DNA of 64,000 bases from UBA3537 sp965658025 (GTDB taxonomy: Bacteria; Bacteroidota; Bacteroidia; Flavobacteriales; Flavobacteriaceae). The stretch lies in assembly GCA_965658025.1 (NCBI GenBank), contig CBFHQL010000004.1:1-64000 (forward strand). Direction: 5' to 3'. The position numbers were made by a program, and so were the translations under genes. Within the stretch, counting starts at the first letter, position 1, and each line of letters begins with the position of its first letter. Under the pieces are notes generated by a model. The model did no database searches and had not been told where the DNA came from. It saw only the letters and a list, made by a program, of their open reading frames with translations. Shown in pieces: positions 32,050 to 40,803 of this stretch.

Positions 32050-33905
32050 TCAAATTTTTCAATTAATTCCATCCATCGCATTTCTTTTTTTTCAATTTTC
32101 TCCATCAATTTTTGTAGTTCTTCAGAAAGTTTTTGAATGGTTTCCATTTCTAAATCAACATCTTCAAATTTAGATTCTAGTTGTTTTTTGTCGTACTCCA
32201 GACTTTTCAATTTGCTTTCTAAATTCTTCAGTTCTTTTTGTTCATTAAAACTGAGTTTTGTTGCAGTATCTGAGTGAGTTTTTTGTTTTTTTTCATCTTT
32301 AAGTTTTGCTTGTGATTGGGAGACTTTACTGTCCTCATAAACACGAAAATCAGTGTAATTTCCAGGGAAATTATCGATAATTCCATGACCTCGAAACACA
32401 AACAGATGGTCAACAATTTTGTCCATAAAATAGCGATCGTGAGAAACAACAATGAGGCATCCAGGGAAGTCTAAAAGGAAATTTTCCAACACATTGAGGG
32501 TCACAATATCTAAATCATTTGTAGGTTCATCCAAAATTAAAAAGTTTGGGTTTTGAATCAATACTGTGCATAGATAGAGGCGCTTGCGCTCACCACCACT
32601 TAGTTTTTCTACAAAATCATACTGTTTTTTTCTGCTGAACAGAAACCGTTCTAATAGTTGTTGGGCACTTATTTGGCGTCCTTTTTTTAGAGGAATATAA
32701 TCTCCAAATTCACGAACAACATCTATTACTTTTTGTTGTGGTTTGGGTTGAATACCTTGTTGTGTATAGTAGCCAAATTTTAGTGTTTCACCATAAACTA
32801 TTTTTCCGTTGTCGGGCTTTTCACGTCCAGTTATCATATTTAGAAATGTGGACTTTCCGGTTCCATTTTTTCCAATGATACCAATGCGTTCGCCTTTTTG
32901 AATCATGTAGCTAAAGTTGTCTAAAATGACTTTATCTCCATAACTTTTTGAAATTTTGTGTAGTTCCAAAATTTTTGCGCCCAAGCGTTCCATATTGATT
33001 TCCAACTGAACTTCATGATCCTCTCTACGCTGATGAGCTCGTTGTTTGATTTCTTGAAAGTCATTTATTCTAGATTTTGATTTTGTTGTCCTTGCTTTGG
33101 GTTGTCGTCGGATCCACTTCAATTCTTTTTTGTAAAGTTGCTTGGCTTTGTTTACTTCAATAGCTTCTCTTTGAATACGTTCTTCTTTTTTTTCCAAAAA
33201 GTAAGAATAATTTCCTTTGTAAGTATAAATTTTCCCTTCATCCAGCTCAATGATGGTTGAACACACGCGTTCCAAAAAATAACGGTCGTGAGTCACCATA
33301 AAAAGCGTTATATTTTCTTTTTCAAAAAAATCTTCAAGCCACTCAATCATTTCTAAATCCAAGTGATTTGTTGGTTCGTCCAAAATGAGTAAATCGGGTT
33401 TACTTAGAAGAGTAATAGCTAAATCGAGCCGTTTTTTTTGACCTCCAGAAAGTGAATTCACTTTTTGACTTAGGTCGTTTAGCTTCAATTTAAAAAGGAC
33501 TTGTGTGTATTTGTTCTCGAAATCCCATGCCTGAAAACGATCCATTTCATCAAAAGCTTTCTGATAGCTTTTGGCATCGTTTGGGTGTTGTAATGCTTTG
33601 TGGTAATTGTCTATGACTTTCAATATGGGGTTGTCAGAATCAAATATTGATTCTTTCACGGTAAACTCTGGATTGAGGTTACTTTCTTGAGATAGAAATG
33701 CCATTCGCACATCTTTTCTAAAGACAACATTTCCAGAATCTGGAGTGTCTTTTCCAGTCAAAATATTTAGAATCGTTGTTTTTCCAGTTCCATTTTTTGC
33801 AATAAATGCAATTTTCTCATCTTTGTGAATACTGAATGAAAGATGTTCAAAAAGACACAACTCTCCAAATGATTTTGATATGCCTTCTACATTTAAATAA
33901 TTCAA
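32046..33905 (-). CDS. ABC-F family ATPase (Uup-like)
   Basis: This 619-residue soluble protein has two ABC domains and no membrane segment. The Walker A sites are AKNGTGKTTI and GKNGTGKSTF. The signatures are LSGGQKKRLD and LSGGERKRLY, each followed by Walker B (LLILDEPTNHLD, FLILDEPTNDLD). A charged linker (QLYKKELKWIRRQPKARTTK) and a C-terminal coiled coil (residues about 545-619) are present, as in Uup. ABC-F proteins work on the ribosome; this subgroup is linked to ribosome/replication quality control rather than drug resistance. The start is TTG 33905; no ATG fits. Confidence 0.93.
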   Translation of the reverse strand: MNYLNVEGISKSFGELCLFEHLSFSIHKDEKIAFIAKNGTGKTTILNILTGKDTPDSGNVVFRKDVRMAFLSQESNLNPEFTVKESIFDSDNPILKVIDNYHKALQHPNDAKSYQKAFDEMDRFQAWDFENKYTQVLFKLKLNDLSQKVNSLSGGQKKRLDLAITLLSKPDLLILDEPTNHLDLEMIEWLEDFFEKENITLFMVTHDRYFLERVCSTIIELDEGKIYTYKGNYSYFLEKKEERIQREAIEVNKAKQLYKKELKWIRRQPKARTTKSKSRINDFQEIKQRAHQRREDHEVQLEINMERLGAKILELHKISKSYGDKVILDNFSYMIQKGERIGIIGKNGTGKSTFLNMITGREKPDNGKIVYGETLKFGYYTQQGIQPKPQQKVIDVVREFGDYIPLKKGRQISAQQLLERFLFSRKKQYDFVEKLSGGERKRLYLCTVLIQNPNFLILDEPTNDLDIVTLNVLENFLLDFPGCLIVVSHDRYFMDKIVDHLFVFRGHGIIDNFPGNYTDFRVYEDSKVSQSQAKLKDEKKQKTHSDTATKLSFNEQKELKNLESKLKSLEYDKKQLESKFEDVDLEMETIQKLSEELQKLMEKIEKKEMRWMELIEKFE

Positions 33906-33915
33906 TAGCTTGGAA

Positions 33916-35103
33916 TTAAGGATTGTCTTTATGGCTTAAATGATTGCTACACCACGTACAAAGATAAATATAGCGCACCATCAATCCGATCCAAATAGGG
34001 ATTAATGCAATATTAAATGATTGTACTGCTGTGCACCAGTGTAAAAGCATCAATAACAATAGTAATATTAAGAATTTAAGATACCCTATAAATCGTTTTT
34101 TGACACTTTTTTTTAGTGCTGTAGGAATCATTAATAAGTTGAATGCAAAAGCCCACAAAAAATTGTAATTGTAAGCCGTTGCAGTATGGTCTGTTGCAAA
34201 CCACAACAGGAGTATGATTACCCCAACACATCCAGTAATAGCAAAAATACTGACGTCTAACCATTTTGCTCTGGAATTTGTTTTAAAATCTTTATAGGTT
34301 TGGAATATGAGCAATAAACACAAAAGGCCAAAAATAAAAACTGGACTGGTCCAAAAAAATGATGATGAATTTTTTTGTATTGCGCTTATAATTTCTTGTT
34401 TTTTTACTAATGGTTCTTGTGAATTTTGAAATTTAGCTTCTTCATAAAAGGCATGAATATTTTTTGGTAAAAACATATGTTCTTCAGGACTGACAATTCG
34501 ATCAATCACAGAACCCAATGCGAGATCAATTCCAAACCCACCCCAAGAATTTTCATCAACCTTTGATCTAATCAATGTTCTAAAGGTTTGGGGCTCAAAA
34601 CCTGTTGGTTCTGAATACACAATGGCATCTTCACAAATCGATTCAAAAATATCTTTTATTTTGGTTGCACAATTGTTGTAGAAAAAGTCGTAGGAGTAGC
34701 TTTTATTTTGGGGTTGAATGTTTTTTTGGAGCAATTGAAAGAGTGCCTGTTTTTCTGAAGAATTCAAATTCAGGGTTTGCGCTTTTACTTCTCGTTCTAC
34801 ATTTTTATAGTGGTTTATAAACACGGAATAATCCGCCCAACCAATTTCATAAGTCAACTTTCCTTTGGCAAAATTGAGATAAAATCCTTCGGCTTCAAAA
34901 TTATATCGGCCATAATCAAATACTGCATCTAGTTTGTACATTGGGTCTTTGATGCGGATTGCACTGTGTCCAAAAGCATCGTTGAGTGATGTGCCAGGAC
35001 CTATGGTTAGGACACTGACTTCTGCAAAATTGGACAGTTGAATTTGCGCAGTTGTTAGGTTAATGGTGAAAAATAATAATAAATATGAATACAATCTTTT
35101 CAT
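33916..35103 (-). CDS. DUF4105 domain-containing membrane protein
   Basis: The 395-residue protein has a signal peptide (MKRLYSYLLLFFTINLTTAQ). Then comes a periplasmic DUF4105 domain, related to the Lnb N-terminal domain, with FGHSAIRIKD (H46) and FFYNNCATKIKD (C145). After residue 255 come about four to five hydrophobic segments. The conserved His and Cys resemble an NlpC/LRAT-type cysteine hydrolase pair in reverse order, but this is my inference. The gene lies between the PorV-like gene (3 bp upstream) and the ABC-F gene (10 bp downstream), in one transcript. Confidence 0.85.
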   Translation of the reverse strand: MKRLYSYLLLFFTINLTTAQIQLSNFAEVSVLTIGPGTSLNDAFGHSAIRIKDPMYKLDAVFDYGRYNFEAEGFYLNFAKGKLTYEIGWADYSVFINHYKNVEREVKAQTLNLNSSEKQALFQLLQKNIQPQNKSYSYDFFYNNCATKIKDIFESICEDAIVYSEPTGFEPQTFRTLIRSKVDENSWGGFGIDLALGSVIDRIVSPEEHMFLPKNIHAFYEEAKFQNSQEPLVKKQEIISAIQKNSSSFFWTSPVFIFGLLCLLLIFQTYKDFKTNSRAKWLDVSIFAITGCVGVIILLLWFATDHTATAYNYNFLWAFAFNLLMIPTALKKSVKKRFIGYLKFLILLLLLMLLHWCTAVQSFNIALIPIWIGLMVRYIYLCTWCSNHLSHKDNP

Positions 35104-35106
35104 GGT

Positions 35107-36183
35107 TTACTTTCTAAATAATCCTAAGTCAATTTTAAGCGAAAACACATTGGAATACAAAGCAACACTTTGATCGCCAATATCGGTGAGGGCATAATCA
35201 ATGGCAATACCATTGTATTTGAATCCAACCCCTAAATTGGGTTGAACACTAAGTTTTTTACTGTTATCGAATTGTAATTCATTTTGAAAATTCCCAACAC
35301 CTCCACGAAGATATACCAAATCTATGTATCCAAACTCAAAACCAACAGCAGGATTGATGCTTGCAAATGAGGTGGATATGAGGTCGTTGTTTTCCTCGAA
35401 ACGTACAATAAGGTCAACTTCTGCTTTTAAGCTGTAATCATAATCGAAAATAAAACGTTTTGCTACACCAAATTGTAATTTTGGGAGCGTAACTTCAGTC
35501 GCTTCAGGTTCTTCTTGATTTTGACCAGGAATTGCATTTTGAATGTCTTGAAGTCGGTCTTCCTCAAAAGCCCAAGAATTGAATGTTGTTGTGATATCTC
35601 TGGCCATCAATCCAAATTGCCAATTATTTTTTTCAAATTGAATTCCAAAATCCAATCCAAAGCCCCACGAGGATGCAAAATCTCCTATTATTCTTCGAAT
35701 TATTTTTGCGTTTACACCATAGTTTAAACCTGGAATTGGAAGCTTTCGCGCATAAGAAAACGTAATACCATAATCTACTGCAGAAAACAAATTGATGCGA
35801 TCGTAATTGATATTACCCTGTTGATCAATCAGTTTTGTGGTATCCAAAATATCATCTACACCAAACCGAATTACAGAAATACCCACGGCACTTCTGTCGT
35901 CTAATGGCATTGCAAAAGCGATGTAGTTGTAGTTGGCAATATTCGCAAAATAACTTGAGTGCATCAAAGCCAAAGCATTGTCCTCCAAATGAACTAATCC
36001 TGCTGGATTCCAATACCCAGAGTTGACATCATTGGATGTAGCTGTAACCGATCCACTCATAGCTAGTGCAGCAGCATCTACTCCAATATTCATAAACTCA
36101 TTTGAGTAACTGCGCGTGGTTTGGCTCAAACTAGAAGTTAAAGTCGAAATAAAAAGAAATAAAAAAACCCGTTTAATGTTCAA
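35107..36183 (-). CDS. PorV/PorQ family outer-membrane protein
   Basis: This 358-residue beta-barrel protein has an export signal (MNIKRVFLFLFISTLTSSLS). The mature part has FMNIGVDAAALAMSGSVTATSNDVNSGYWNPAGL, given here as two joined pieces: FMNIGVDAAALAMSGS and TATSNDVNSGYWNPAGL. This is the PorV/PorQ N-terminus used by T9SS shuttle and anchoring proteins. It has alternating aromatic strands and ends in a hydrophobic/aromatic strand (LYSNVFSLKIDLGLFRK). The family includes PorV, which carries T9SS cargo to the attachment complex, but many paralogues have unknown jobs. The start is TTG 36183; no ATG is in frame. Confidence 0.82.
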   Translation of the reverse strand: MNIKRVFLFLFISTLTSSLSQTTRSYSNEFMNIGVDAAALAMSGSVTATSNDVNSGYWNPAGLVHLEDNALALMHSSYFANIANYNYIAFAMPLDDRSAVGISVIRFGVDDILDTTKLIDQQGNINYDRINLFSAVDYGITFSYARKLPIPGLNYGVNAKIIRRIIGDFASSWGFGLDFGIQFEKNNWQFGLMARDITTTFNSWAFEEDRLQDIQNAIPGQNQEEPEATEVTLPKLQFGVAKRFIFDYDYSLKAEVDLIVRFEENNDLISTSFASINPAVGFEFGYIDLVYLRGGVGNFQNELQFDNSKKLSVQPNLGVGFKYNGIAIDYALTDIGDQSVALYSNVFSLKIDLGLFRK

Positions 36184-36250
36184 TGTCTTGGCGTATACTT
36201 ACTACAAAAACTAAGATTTGTAGCGGATATTGTCTTTAACTTATGAGAAA

Positions 36251-36258
36251 CAAAAATA
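36251..36258 (-). promoter_or_regulatory. -7 box of the PorV-like gene run
   Basis: The reverse strand reads TATTTTTG, an exact TAnnTTTG match, 68 bp before the TTG start at 36183. No -33 TTG is seen at 17-23 bp spacing. Confidence 0.33.
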
Positions 36259-36292
36259 GTTTATTATTTTTACTAAATAAATTTTATTCGAT

Positions 36293-36997
36293 TTGAAAAC
36301 ATTTGTTCCAAATTTTGTGACGCTGCTGAACTTATTATCTGGTGGAATCGCTGTTATTTTTGCCGTTGAAGGTGATTTATCTAAAGCTGCACTTTTTGTC
36401 TTTTTGGGGATTATATTTGATTTTTTTGATGGATTTTTAGCACGAAAACTAAATGTTGTTTCTGATTTGGGCCTTCAATTAGATTCTCTTGCCGATGTTG
36501 TAACCAGTGGGTTAGTCCCCGCTTTAGTTTTATTTCATTTGTTTGAATTATCGATTACCCCTTCTTGGGATGAGCACAATATCTTACCCTATTTTGGGCT
36601 TTTGGTATTGTTAGCCTCGGCCTATAGGTTGGCCAAATTTAATATTTCTACAGAGCAATCAAACTATTTTATTGGGCTACCTACACCAGCCAATGCATTA
36701 CTAATTTTGAGTTTACCGTTGATTTTATCTTATCAAAACAACGACAGTTACAATGCAATTATTCTAAATCCTTGGTTTTTAATCAGTGCAACTGTAATAA
36801 GTTCATTTTTGTTAAATGCTCCTATAAAATTGATCGCTTTAAAATTTAAAACTTGGAATTTTGCCGATAATGCCTCTAGGTATATCCTTGTTATATGTTC
36901 TCTTGTGGCTTTAATCGTTTTTAAGTTTGCAGGTATTCCTTTACTGATTCTTTTCTACATCATATTATCACTGATAAATCCACCTCATAATGCTTGA
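36293..36997 (+). CDS. pssA: CDP-diacylglycerol-serine O-phosphatidyltransferase
   Basis: PssA makes phosphatidylserine, the precursor of phosphatidylethanolamine, in the inner membrane. The 234-residue protein has about seven membrane segments. It has the CDP-alcohol phosphotransferase motif spelled out as DFFDGFLARKLN ... LGLQLDSLADVV (D-x2-DG-x2-AR-x8-G-x3-D-x3-D). The N-terminus is KTFVPNFVTLLNLLSGGIAV. The start is TTG at 36293: an in-frame stop lies 5 codons upstream with no ATG between. It overlaps the terC-type gene by 8 nt. Confidence 0.92.
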   Translation: MKTFVPNFVTLLNLLSGGIAVIFAVEGDLSKAALFVFLGIIFDFFDGFLARKLNVVSDLGLQLDSLADVVTSGLVPALVLFHLFELSITPSWDEHNILPYFGLLVLLASAYRLAKFNISTEQSNYFIGLPTPANALLILSLPLILSYQNNDSYNAIILNPWFLISATVISSFLLNAPIKLIALKFKTWNFADNASRYILVICSLVALIVFKFAGIPLLILFYIILSLINPPHNA

Positions 36998-37766
36998 TCA
37001 CTTCATAACCTTGTTGATGCTTGTCATGTTACAAGCCGTTTTGGGTTTCGACAACCTGTTGTATATTTCTTTAGAAAGTAAAAAAGCACCATTAGAACGC
37101 CAGTCTTATGTGCGTAAAATGGGAATAGGTTTGGCTGTTGTTTTTCGTATTGTTTTGCTTTTTGTGTTGTTTAATTTGATTAGTTATTTCCAGAACCCAA
37201 TACTGCATATTCCTTTTTCAGATGTAATAGAGGGGCACTTTAACTTGCACAGTATTATTGTTTTGATTGGTGGTATTTTTATCATTTTTACAGCAATGAA
37301 AGAAATTTGGCACATGGTCAGTTTTAAAAATTTCACTATTGATACAACAGCTTCAAAAAGTTCTGTTTCTAAAACCATTTCCATGATTGTGGTCATGAAT
37401 GTTGTTTTCTCATTTGACTCTATATTAAGTGCAATGGCACTTACCGAAGTGCTATGGATCATGACGACAGCCATTGTCATTGGAGGGGTTTTGATGATTT
37501 GGTTGTCTGATAAAGTGACAGATTTTTTGACCAAAAATAGAATGTATGAAGTTTTGGGGCTTTTTATTCTGTTTATCGTTGGAATTATGTTATTGACCGA
37601 GGGTGGTCACTTGGCACATTTAAAGCTTTTTGGTGAAGAAATAACACCCATGAGCAAAACAACCTTCTATTTTGTTATTGTTATTTTGGTGCTGATTGAT
37701 ATTGTACAAGGACGATATCAGAAAAAAATTATAAAAGCACAGGATTTAGAAAACGATAAAGACTAA
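36990..37766 (+). CDS. TerC family integral membrane protein
   Basis: This 258-residue protein has seven or eight membrane segments. The family hallmarks are VLGFDNLLYISLESKK (acidic residue in the first segment) and VVFSFDSILSAMALTE in the middle. TerC proteins act in metal (Mn2+) efflux or as partners of exported metalloenzymes; which role applies here is unclear. The 8-nt overlap with pssA suggests co-translation, and its stop overlaps the convergent lptB stop by 4 nt. The last 20 residues are charged and cytoplasmic (QKKIIKAQDLENDKD). Confidence 0.88.
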   Translation: MLDHFITLLMLVMLQAVLGFDNLLYISLESKKAPLERQSYVRKMGIGLAVVFRIVLLFVLFNLISYFQNPILHIPFSDVIEGHFNLHSIIVLIGGIFIIFTAMKEIWHMVSFKNFTIDTTASKSSVSKTISMIVVMNVVFSFDSILSAMALTEVLWIMTTAIVIGGVLMIWLSDKVTDFLTKNRMYEVLGLFILFIVGIMLLTEGGHLAHLKLFGEEITPMSKTTFYFVIVILVLIDIVQGRYQKKIIKAQDLENDKD

Positions 37767-38503
37767 AATTCAAGCTTCTTTTTTCTCAATTCAAAGTTTT
37801 GACCCAAATACACCTTCCGCACCATTTCATCATTGGCGAGTGTTTCAGGGTCTCCAGCTTTTAGAATACTTCCTTCAAACATCAAATAAGTACGGTCGGT
37901 AATAGCCAATGTTTCTTGTACATTGTGGTCGGTAATAAGGATGCCAATATTCTTTTTTGTCAGCCGTGCCACAATCCGTTGAATGTCTTCAACCGCAACA
38001 GGATCAACTCCAGCGAAGGGTTCATCCAAAAGAATAAAACTTGGGTCTGTGGCCAAAGCACGCGCGATTTCTGTACGTCGGCGTTCACCACCAGAAAGCA
38101 AATCGCCTCTATTTTTACGGATGTGGGAAAGCCCAAATTCTTCTATAAGCGATTCCATTTTTTCGTTTTGTTCTTTTTTGGAGAGTTTGGTCATTTGCAA
38201 CACACTCAAAATATTGTCTTCGATGCTTAACTTTCTAAACACAGAGGCCTCTTGAGCAAGGTAACCAATACCACTCTGCGCTCTTTTGTACATGGGGTAA
38301 TTGGTAATTTCTTGATCATCTAAAAAAATAGAGCCACCGTTGGGTTTTATCAACCCAACAGTCATATAAAACGAGGTTGTTTTTCCAGCACCATTTGGCC
38401 CCAATAGACCAACAATTTCGCCTTGTTTTACTTCAAATGAAACATCCTTTACGACTTTACGGCCATTATAGGATTTCATTAGATTTTGAACACTTAATTT
38501 CAT
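37763..38503 (-). CDS. lptB: LPS export ABC transporter ATP-binding protein LptB
   Basis: LptB powers the extraction of lipopolysaccharide from the inner membrane with LptFG. The 246-residue ATPase has GLLGPNGAGKTT (Walker A), LLSGGERRRTEIARAL (signature) and FILLDEPFAGVDP (Walker B), followed by ILITDHNVQETLAITDR. The GERRR form and LITDHNV loop are diagnostic for LptB rather than an amino-acid transporter ATPase. It comes after the AhpD-like gene, 41 bp away, on the minus strand. LptF and LptG are not in this window. An OstA-like LPS gene is at 58150. Confidence 0.94.
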   Translation of the reverse strand: MKLSVQNLMKSYNGRKVVKDVSFEVKQGEIVGLLGPNGAGKTTSFYMTVGLIKPNGGSIFLDDQEITNYPMYKRAQSGIGYLAQEASVFRKLSIEDNILSVLQMTKLSKKEQNEKMESLIEEFGLSHIRKNRGDLLSGGERRRTEIARALATDPSFILLDEPFAGVDPVAVEDIQRIVARLTKKNIGILITDHNVQETLAITDRTYLMFEGSILKAGDPETLANDEMVRKVYLGQNFELRKKKLEF

Positions 38504-38544
38504 TGTTGTTTTATATGCTGGTAAATATAATTAAAACTGTGCTT

Positions 38545-38886
38545 TTATGCTTCTAAAGCTTCAAGAAATTCATAGGCCCGTCTTAGATGCGGAATCATGA
38601 TGGTGCCGCCAATAAGGGTAGCAATACTTAAAGCTTCTACAATTTGAGCTCTGGACAACCCTTCTTTGTGGCATTTTTCTAAGTGGTATTTGATGCAGTC
38701 GTCGCAACGTAAAACAGCTGAAGCCACCAACCCCAAAAGTTCTTTTGTAGGGACATCTAATGCACCTTCGTGAAATGCTTTTGTATCCAAATTAAAAATA
38801 CGTTTGATTACGGTATTATTATCTGCTAAAATCTCGGTATTCATTTTTTCGCGGTAAGCGTTGAATTCTTCTACAGGATTGCTCAT
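38545..38886 (-). CDS. Carboxymuconolactone decarboxylase family protein (AhpD-like)
   Basis: This 113-residue all-helical protein has the AhpD-type redox motif VLRCDDCIKYHLEKCHKEG (CxxC followed by a His three residues on). AhpD-like members reduce peroxiredoxins or act as general disulfide/peroxide proteins. The specific substrate is not known. The start codon overlaps the tatC stop by 4 nt (38883-38886), so it is translated with TatC. It has no signal peptide and should be cytosolic. Confidence 0.9.
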   Translation of the reverse strand: MSNPVEEFNAYREKMNTEILADNNTVIKRIFNLDTKAFHEGALDVPTKELLGLVASAVLRCDDCIKYHLEKCHKEGLSRAQIVEALSIATLIGGTIMIPHLRRAYEFLEALEA

Positions 38887-39686
38887 GTTTTACGTTTTTG
38901 TTTTTTAATAACAATTTTTGAAATCAGAATACTCACTTGATATAAGATAATAACAGGAATCGCTACAATAATCTGACTGGCCACATCAGGAGGTGTAATG
39001 ATGGCAGCTATAATCAGAACGATAACTAAAGCGTATTTTCTGTTGTTTTTTAAAAATTGGGGGGTAACTAGCCCAATTTTTGTTAGGTAATATATGATAA
39101 TAGGCAATTCAAAAATAAAACCAGAGGCCAATACCGAAGCACGAACTAGTCCAATGTAAGAGTTCAAATCAAAATCGTTGTGTACTTGGTCGGCTACGCT
39201 GTAGGTGCCTAAAAAATTGATGGACAATGGACATATGACATAATACCCAAACAAAACGCCCATGAAAAAAAGGAGCGAAGAAAAGAATATAAACCCTTTA
39301 GAGTTTTTGCGTTCTTTAGAGTAAAGTCCTGGACTTACAAACTTCCAAAACTCATAAAGCACATAGGGGAATGCGACAACAAACCCAAAGGTAATAGATG
39401 TCCAAATGTGAGCGGAAAATTGTCCTGCCATAGTCCTGCTTTGAACTTCAAAATCAAAAACAGTATTACAAAAGCTATCATATCCAATTATAGATGATGC
39501 TCGACAAAGAAAATCATAGGTGAAAAAGTCAGTTTTTGTTGGGCCAAAAATAAGTTCATCGAACAAAAAATTTTTCCCAAGAAACGCAATTGTAGCCGCT
39601 GCTATTATAGCAATGGTCGAGCGAATAATATGCCATCTCAATTCTTCCAGATGGTCTAAAAAAGACATTTCTTTCTCTTGTGCCAT
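38883..39686 (-). CDS. tatC: Twin-arginine translocase subunit TatC
   Basis: TatC recognises twin-arginine signal peptides of folded proteins. The 267-residue protein has six membrane segments. The N-terminal cytoplasmic block MSFLDHLEELRWHIIRS and the conserved FPYVLYEFWKFVSPGLY are clear. A Bacteroidetes-type insertion in the first periplasmic loop (residues about 50-90) has two cysteines (DFLCRAS ... DSFCNTV) that could form a disulfide. TatA/B are not visible in this window. It follows kdsD with a 2-bp gap. Confidence 0.94.
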   Translation of the reverse strand: MAQEKEMSFLDHLEELRWHIIRSTIAIIAAATIAFLGKNFLFDELIFGPTKTDFFTYDFLCRASSIIGYDSFCNTVFDFEVQSRTMAGQFSAHIWTSITFGFVVAFPYVLYEFWKFVSPGLYSKERKNSKGFIFFSSLLFFMGVLFGYYVICPLSINFLGTYSVADQVHNDFDLNSYIGLVRASVLASGFIFELPIIIYYLTKIGLVTPQFLKNNRKYALVIVLIIAAIITPPDVASQIIVAIPVIILYQVSILISKIVIKKQKRKT

Positions 39687-39688
39687 AT

Positions 39689-40663
39689 CTACAATATTCC
39701 TTCTTTCATCAAGTCATGGAGATGAATGACTCCAGCATATAATCCATCTTGGGTAACAAGCAATTGAGAGATTTCATGTTGTTCCATCAATTGCATGGCA
39801 TCAACAGCCATCGCATTGATATCGATAGATTTTGGATGTTTGGTCATAATATCCGCAGCACATAGATTTGAAAAATCATCTGTATGTGCTAACATTCGTC
39901 TCAAGTCACCATCAGTGATAATACCTTGAATTTTGTTTTGTTCAGTGACTGCACTAACGCCAAGTCGTTTTTCAGAGATTTCAACAATAACATCTTTAAT
40001 ATTAGAATTTAACCCTACGTTTGGTTTTTCGTTTTGAACAGAAATGTCTTTGACGGTCAAAAACAATTTTTTACCCAAAGTGCCCCCTGGGTGGTATTTC
40101 GCAAAATCATCACTAGAAAAATCGCGCATTTCCAACAAACAAACAGCCAAAGCATCACCAATGACAAGTTGGGCAGTGGTGCTGGTCGTGGGTGCCAAAT
40201 TGTTTGGGCAAACTTCTTTTTCTACATACGAGTTAAATACAAAATTTGCTTGCTCTGCTAGAAATGAATTTTCATTTCCAGTGATGGCAATCAGTGGATT
40301 ACCTGCACGTTTGAGCAATGGAATCAAAACTTTTATTTCAGGGGTATTACCACTTTTTGAGATACATATGACAACATCTGTTTTTTGCACCAAACCAAGA
40401 TCACCATGTATAGCATCTGCGGCATGCATAAAAACAGCTGGTGTTCCTGTTGAATTAAGTGTTGCAACAATTTTACTAGCAATAATTGCACTTTTACCAA
40501 TACCAGTAATGATTACTCTTCCATTAGTTTTCAGTATGAGTTCTACAGCTTCAGCAAATGAATCATCAAGAAGGTTAGCTATATTTTTCATGGCATCGCT
40601 TTGTTCATTTATTGAATGTTTTGCGGCTTTGAGAATGGCACTTTTAGATATTAAAGTTTTCAT
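39689..40663 (-). CDS. kdsD: Arabinose-5-phosphate isomerase (KpsF/GutQ/KdsD family)
   Basis: This enzyme converts ribulose-5-phosphate to arabinose-5-phosphate, the first step to Kdo for lipopolysaccharide. The 324-residue protein has a SIS domain at about 35-180 (VIITGIGKSAIIASKIVATL and VVICISKSGNTPEIK, with a catalytic-type HAADAIHGDLGL). Two CBS domains at about 205-320 follow (IMTKHPKSIDI and HEISQLLVTQDGLYAGVIHL). CBS domains in this family may bind CMP-Kdo for feedback control. It heads the run kdsD-tatC-AhpD-lptB, so Kdo synthesis and LPS export share a transcript. Confidence 0.93.
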   Translation of the reverse strand: MKTLISKSAILKAAKHSINEQSDAMKNIANLLDDSFAEAVELILKTNGRVIITGIGKSAIIASKIVATLNSTGTPAVFMHAADAIHGDLGLVQKTDVVICISKSGNTPEIKVLIPLLKRAGNPLIAITGNENSFLAEQANFVFNSYVEKEVCPNNLAPTTSTTAQLVIGDALAVCLLEMRDFSSDDFAKYHPGGTLGKKLFLTVKDISVQNEKPNVGLNSNIKDVIVEISEKRLGVSAVTEQNKIQGIITDGDLRRMLAHTDDFSNLCAADIMTKHPKSIDINAMAVDAMQLMEQHEISQLLVTQDGLYAGVIHLHDLMKEGIL

Positions 40664-40803
40664 AATTTATTGTGTACTATAGTAAATATAGCTATCTTAG
40701 AATTGGAATGCAAAAAAACAAAAAAATAGCGTAAAAATCATTATTTTTAATCCAAGTTAACGTTTTATTATAATGATCACTTTTTACAGATTTAAATCTT
40801 TTA

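Noticed and set aside
32046..33905. Antibiotic-resistance ABC-F protein
   Set aside because: The C-terminal coiled coil and lack of a long interdomain loop look like the Uup housekeeping group, and it sits in a core run of genes.
40044..40682. Long open frame (about 212 codons) on the plus strand opposite kdsD
   Set aside because: It is fully antisense to a clear KdsD gene, has no family match and arises from the codon bias of the true gene.
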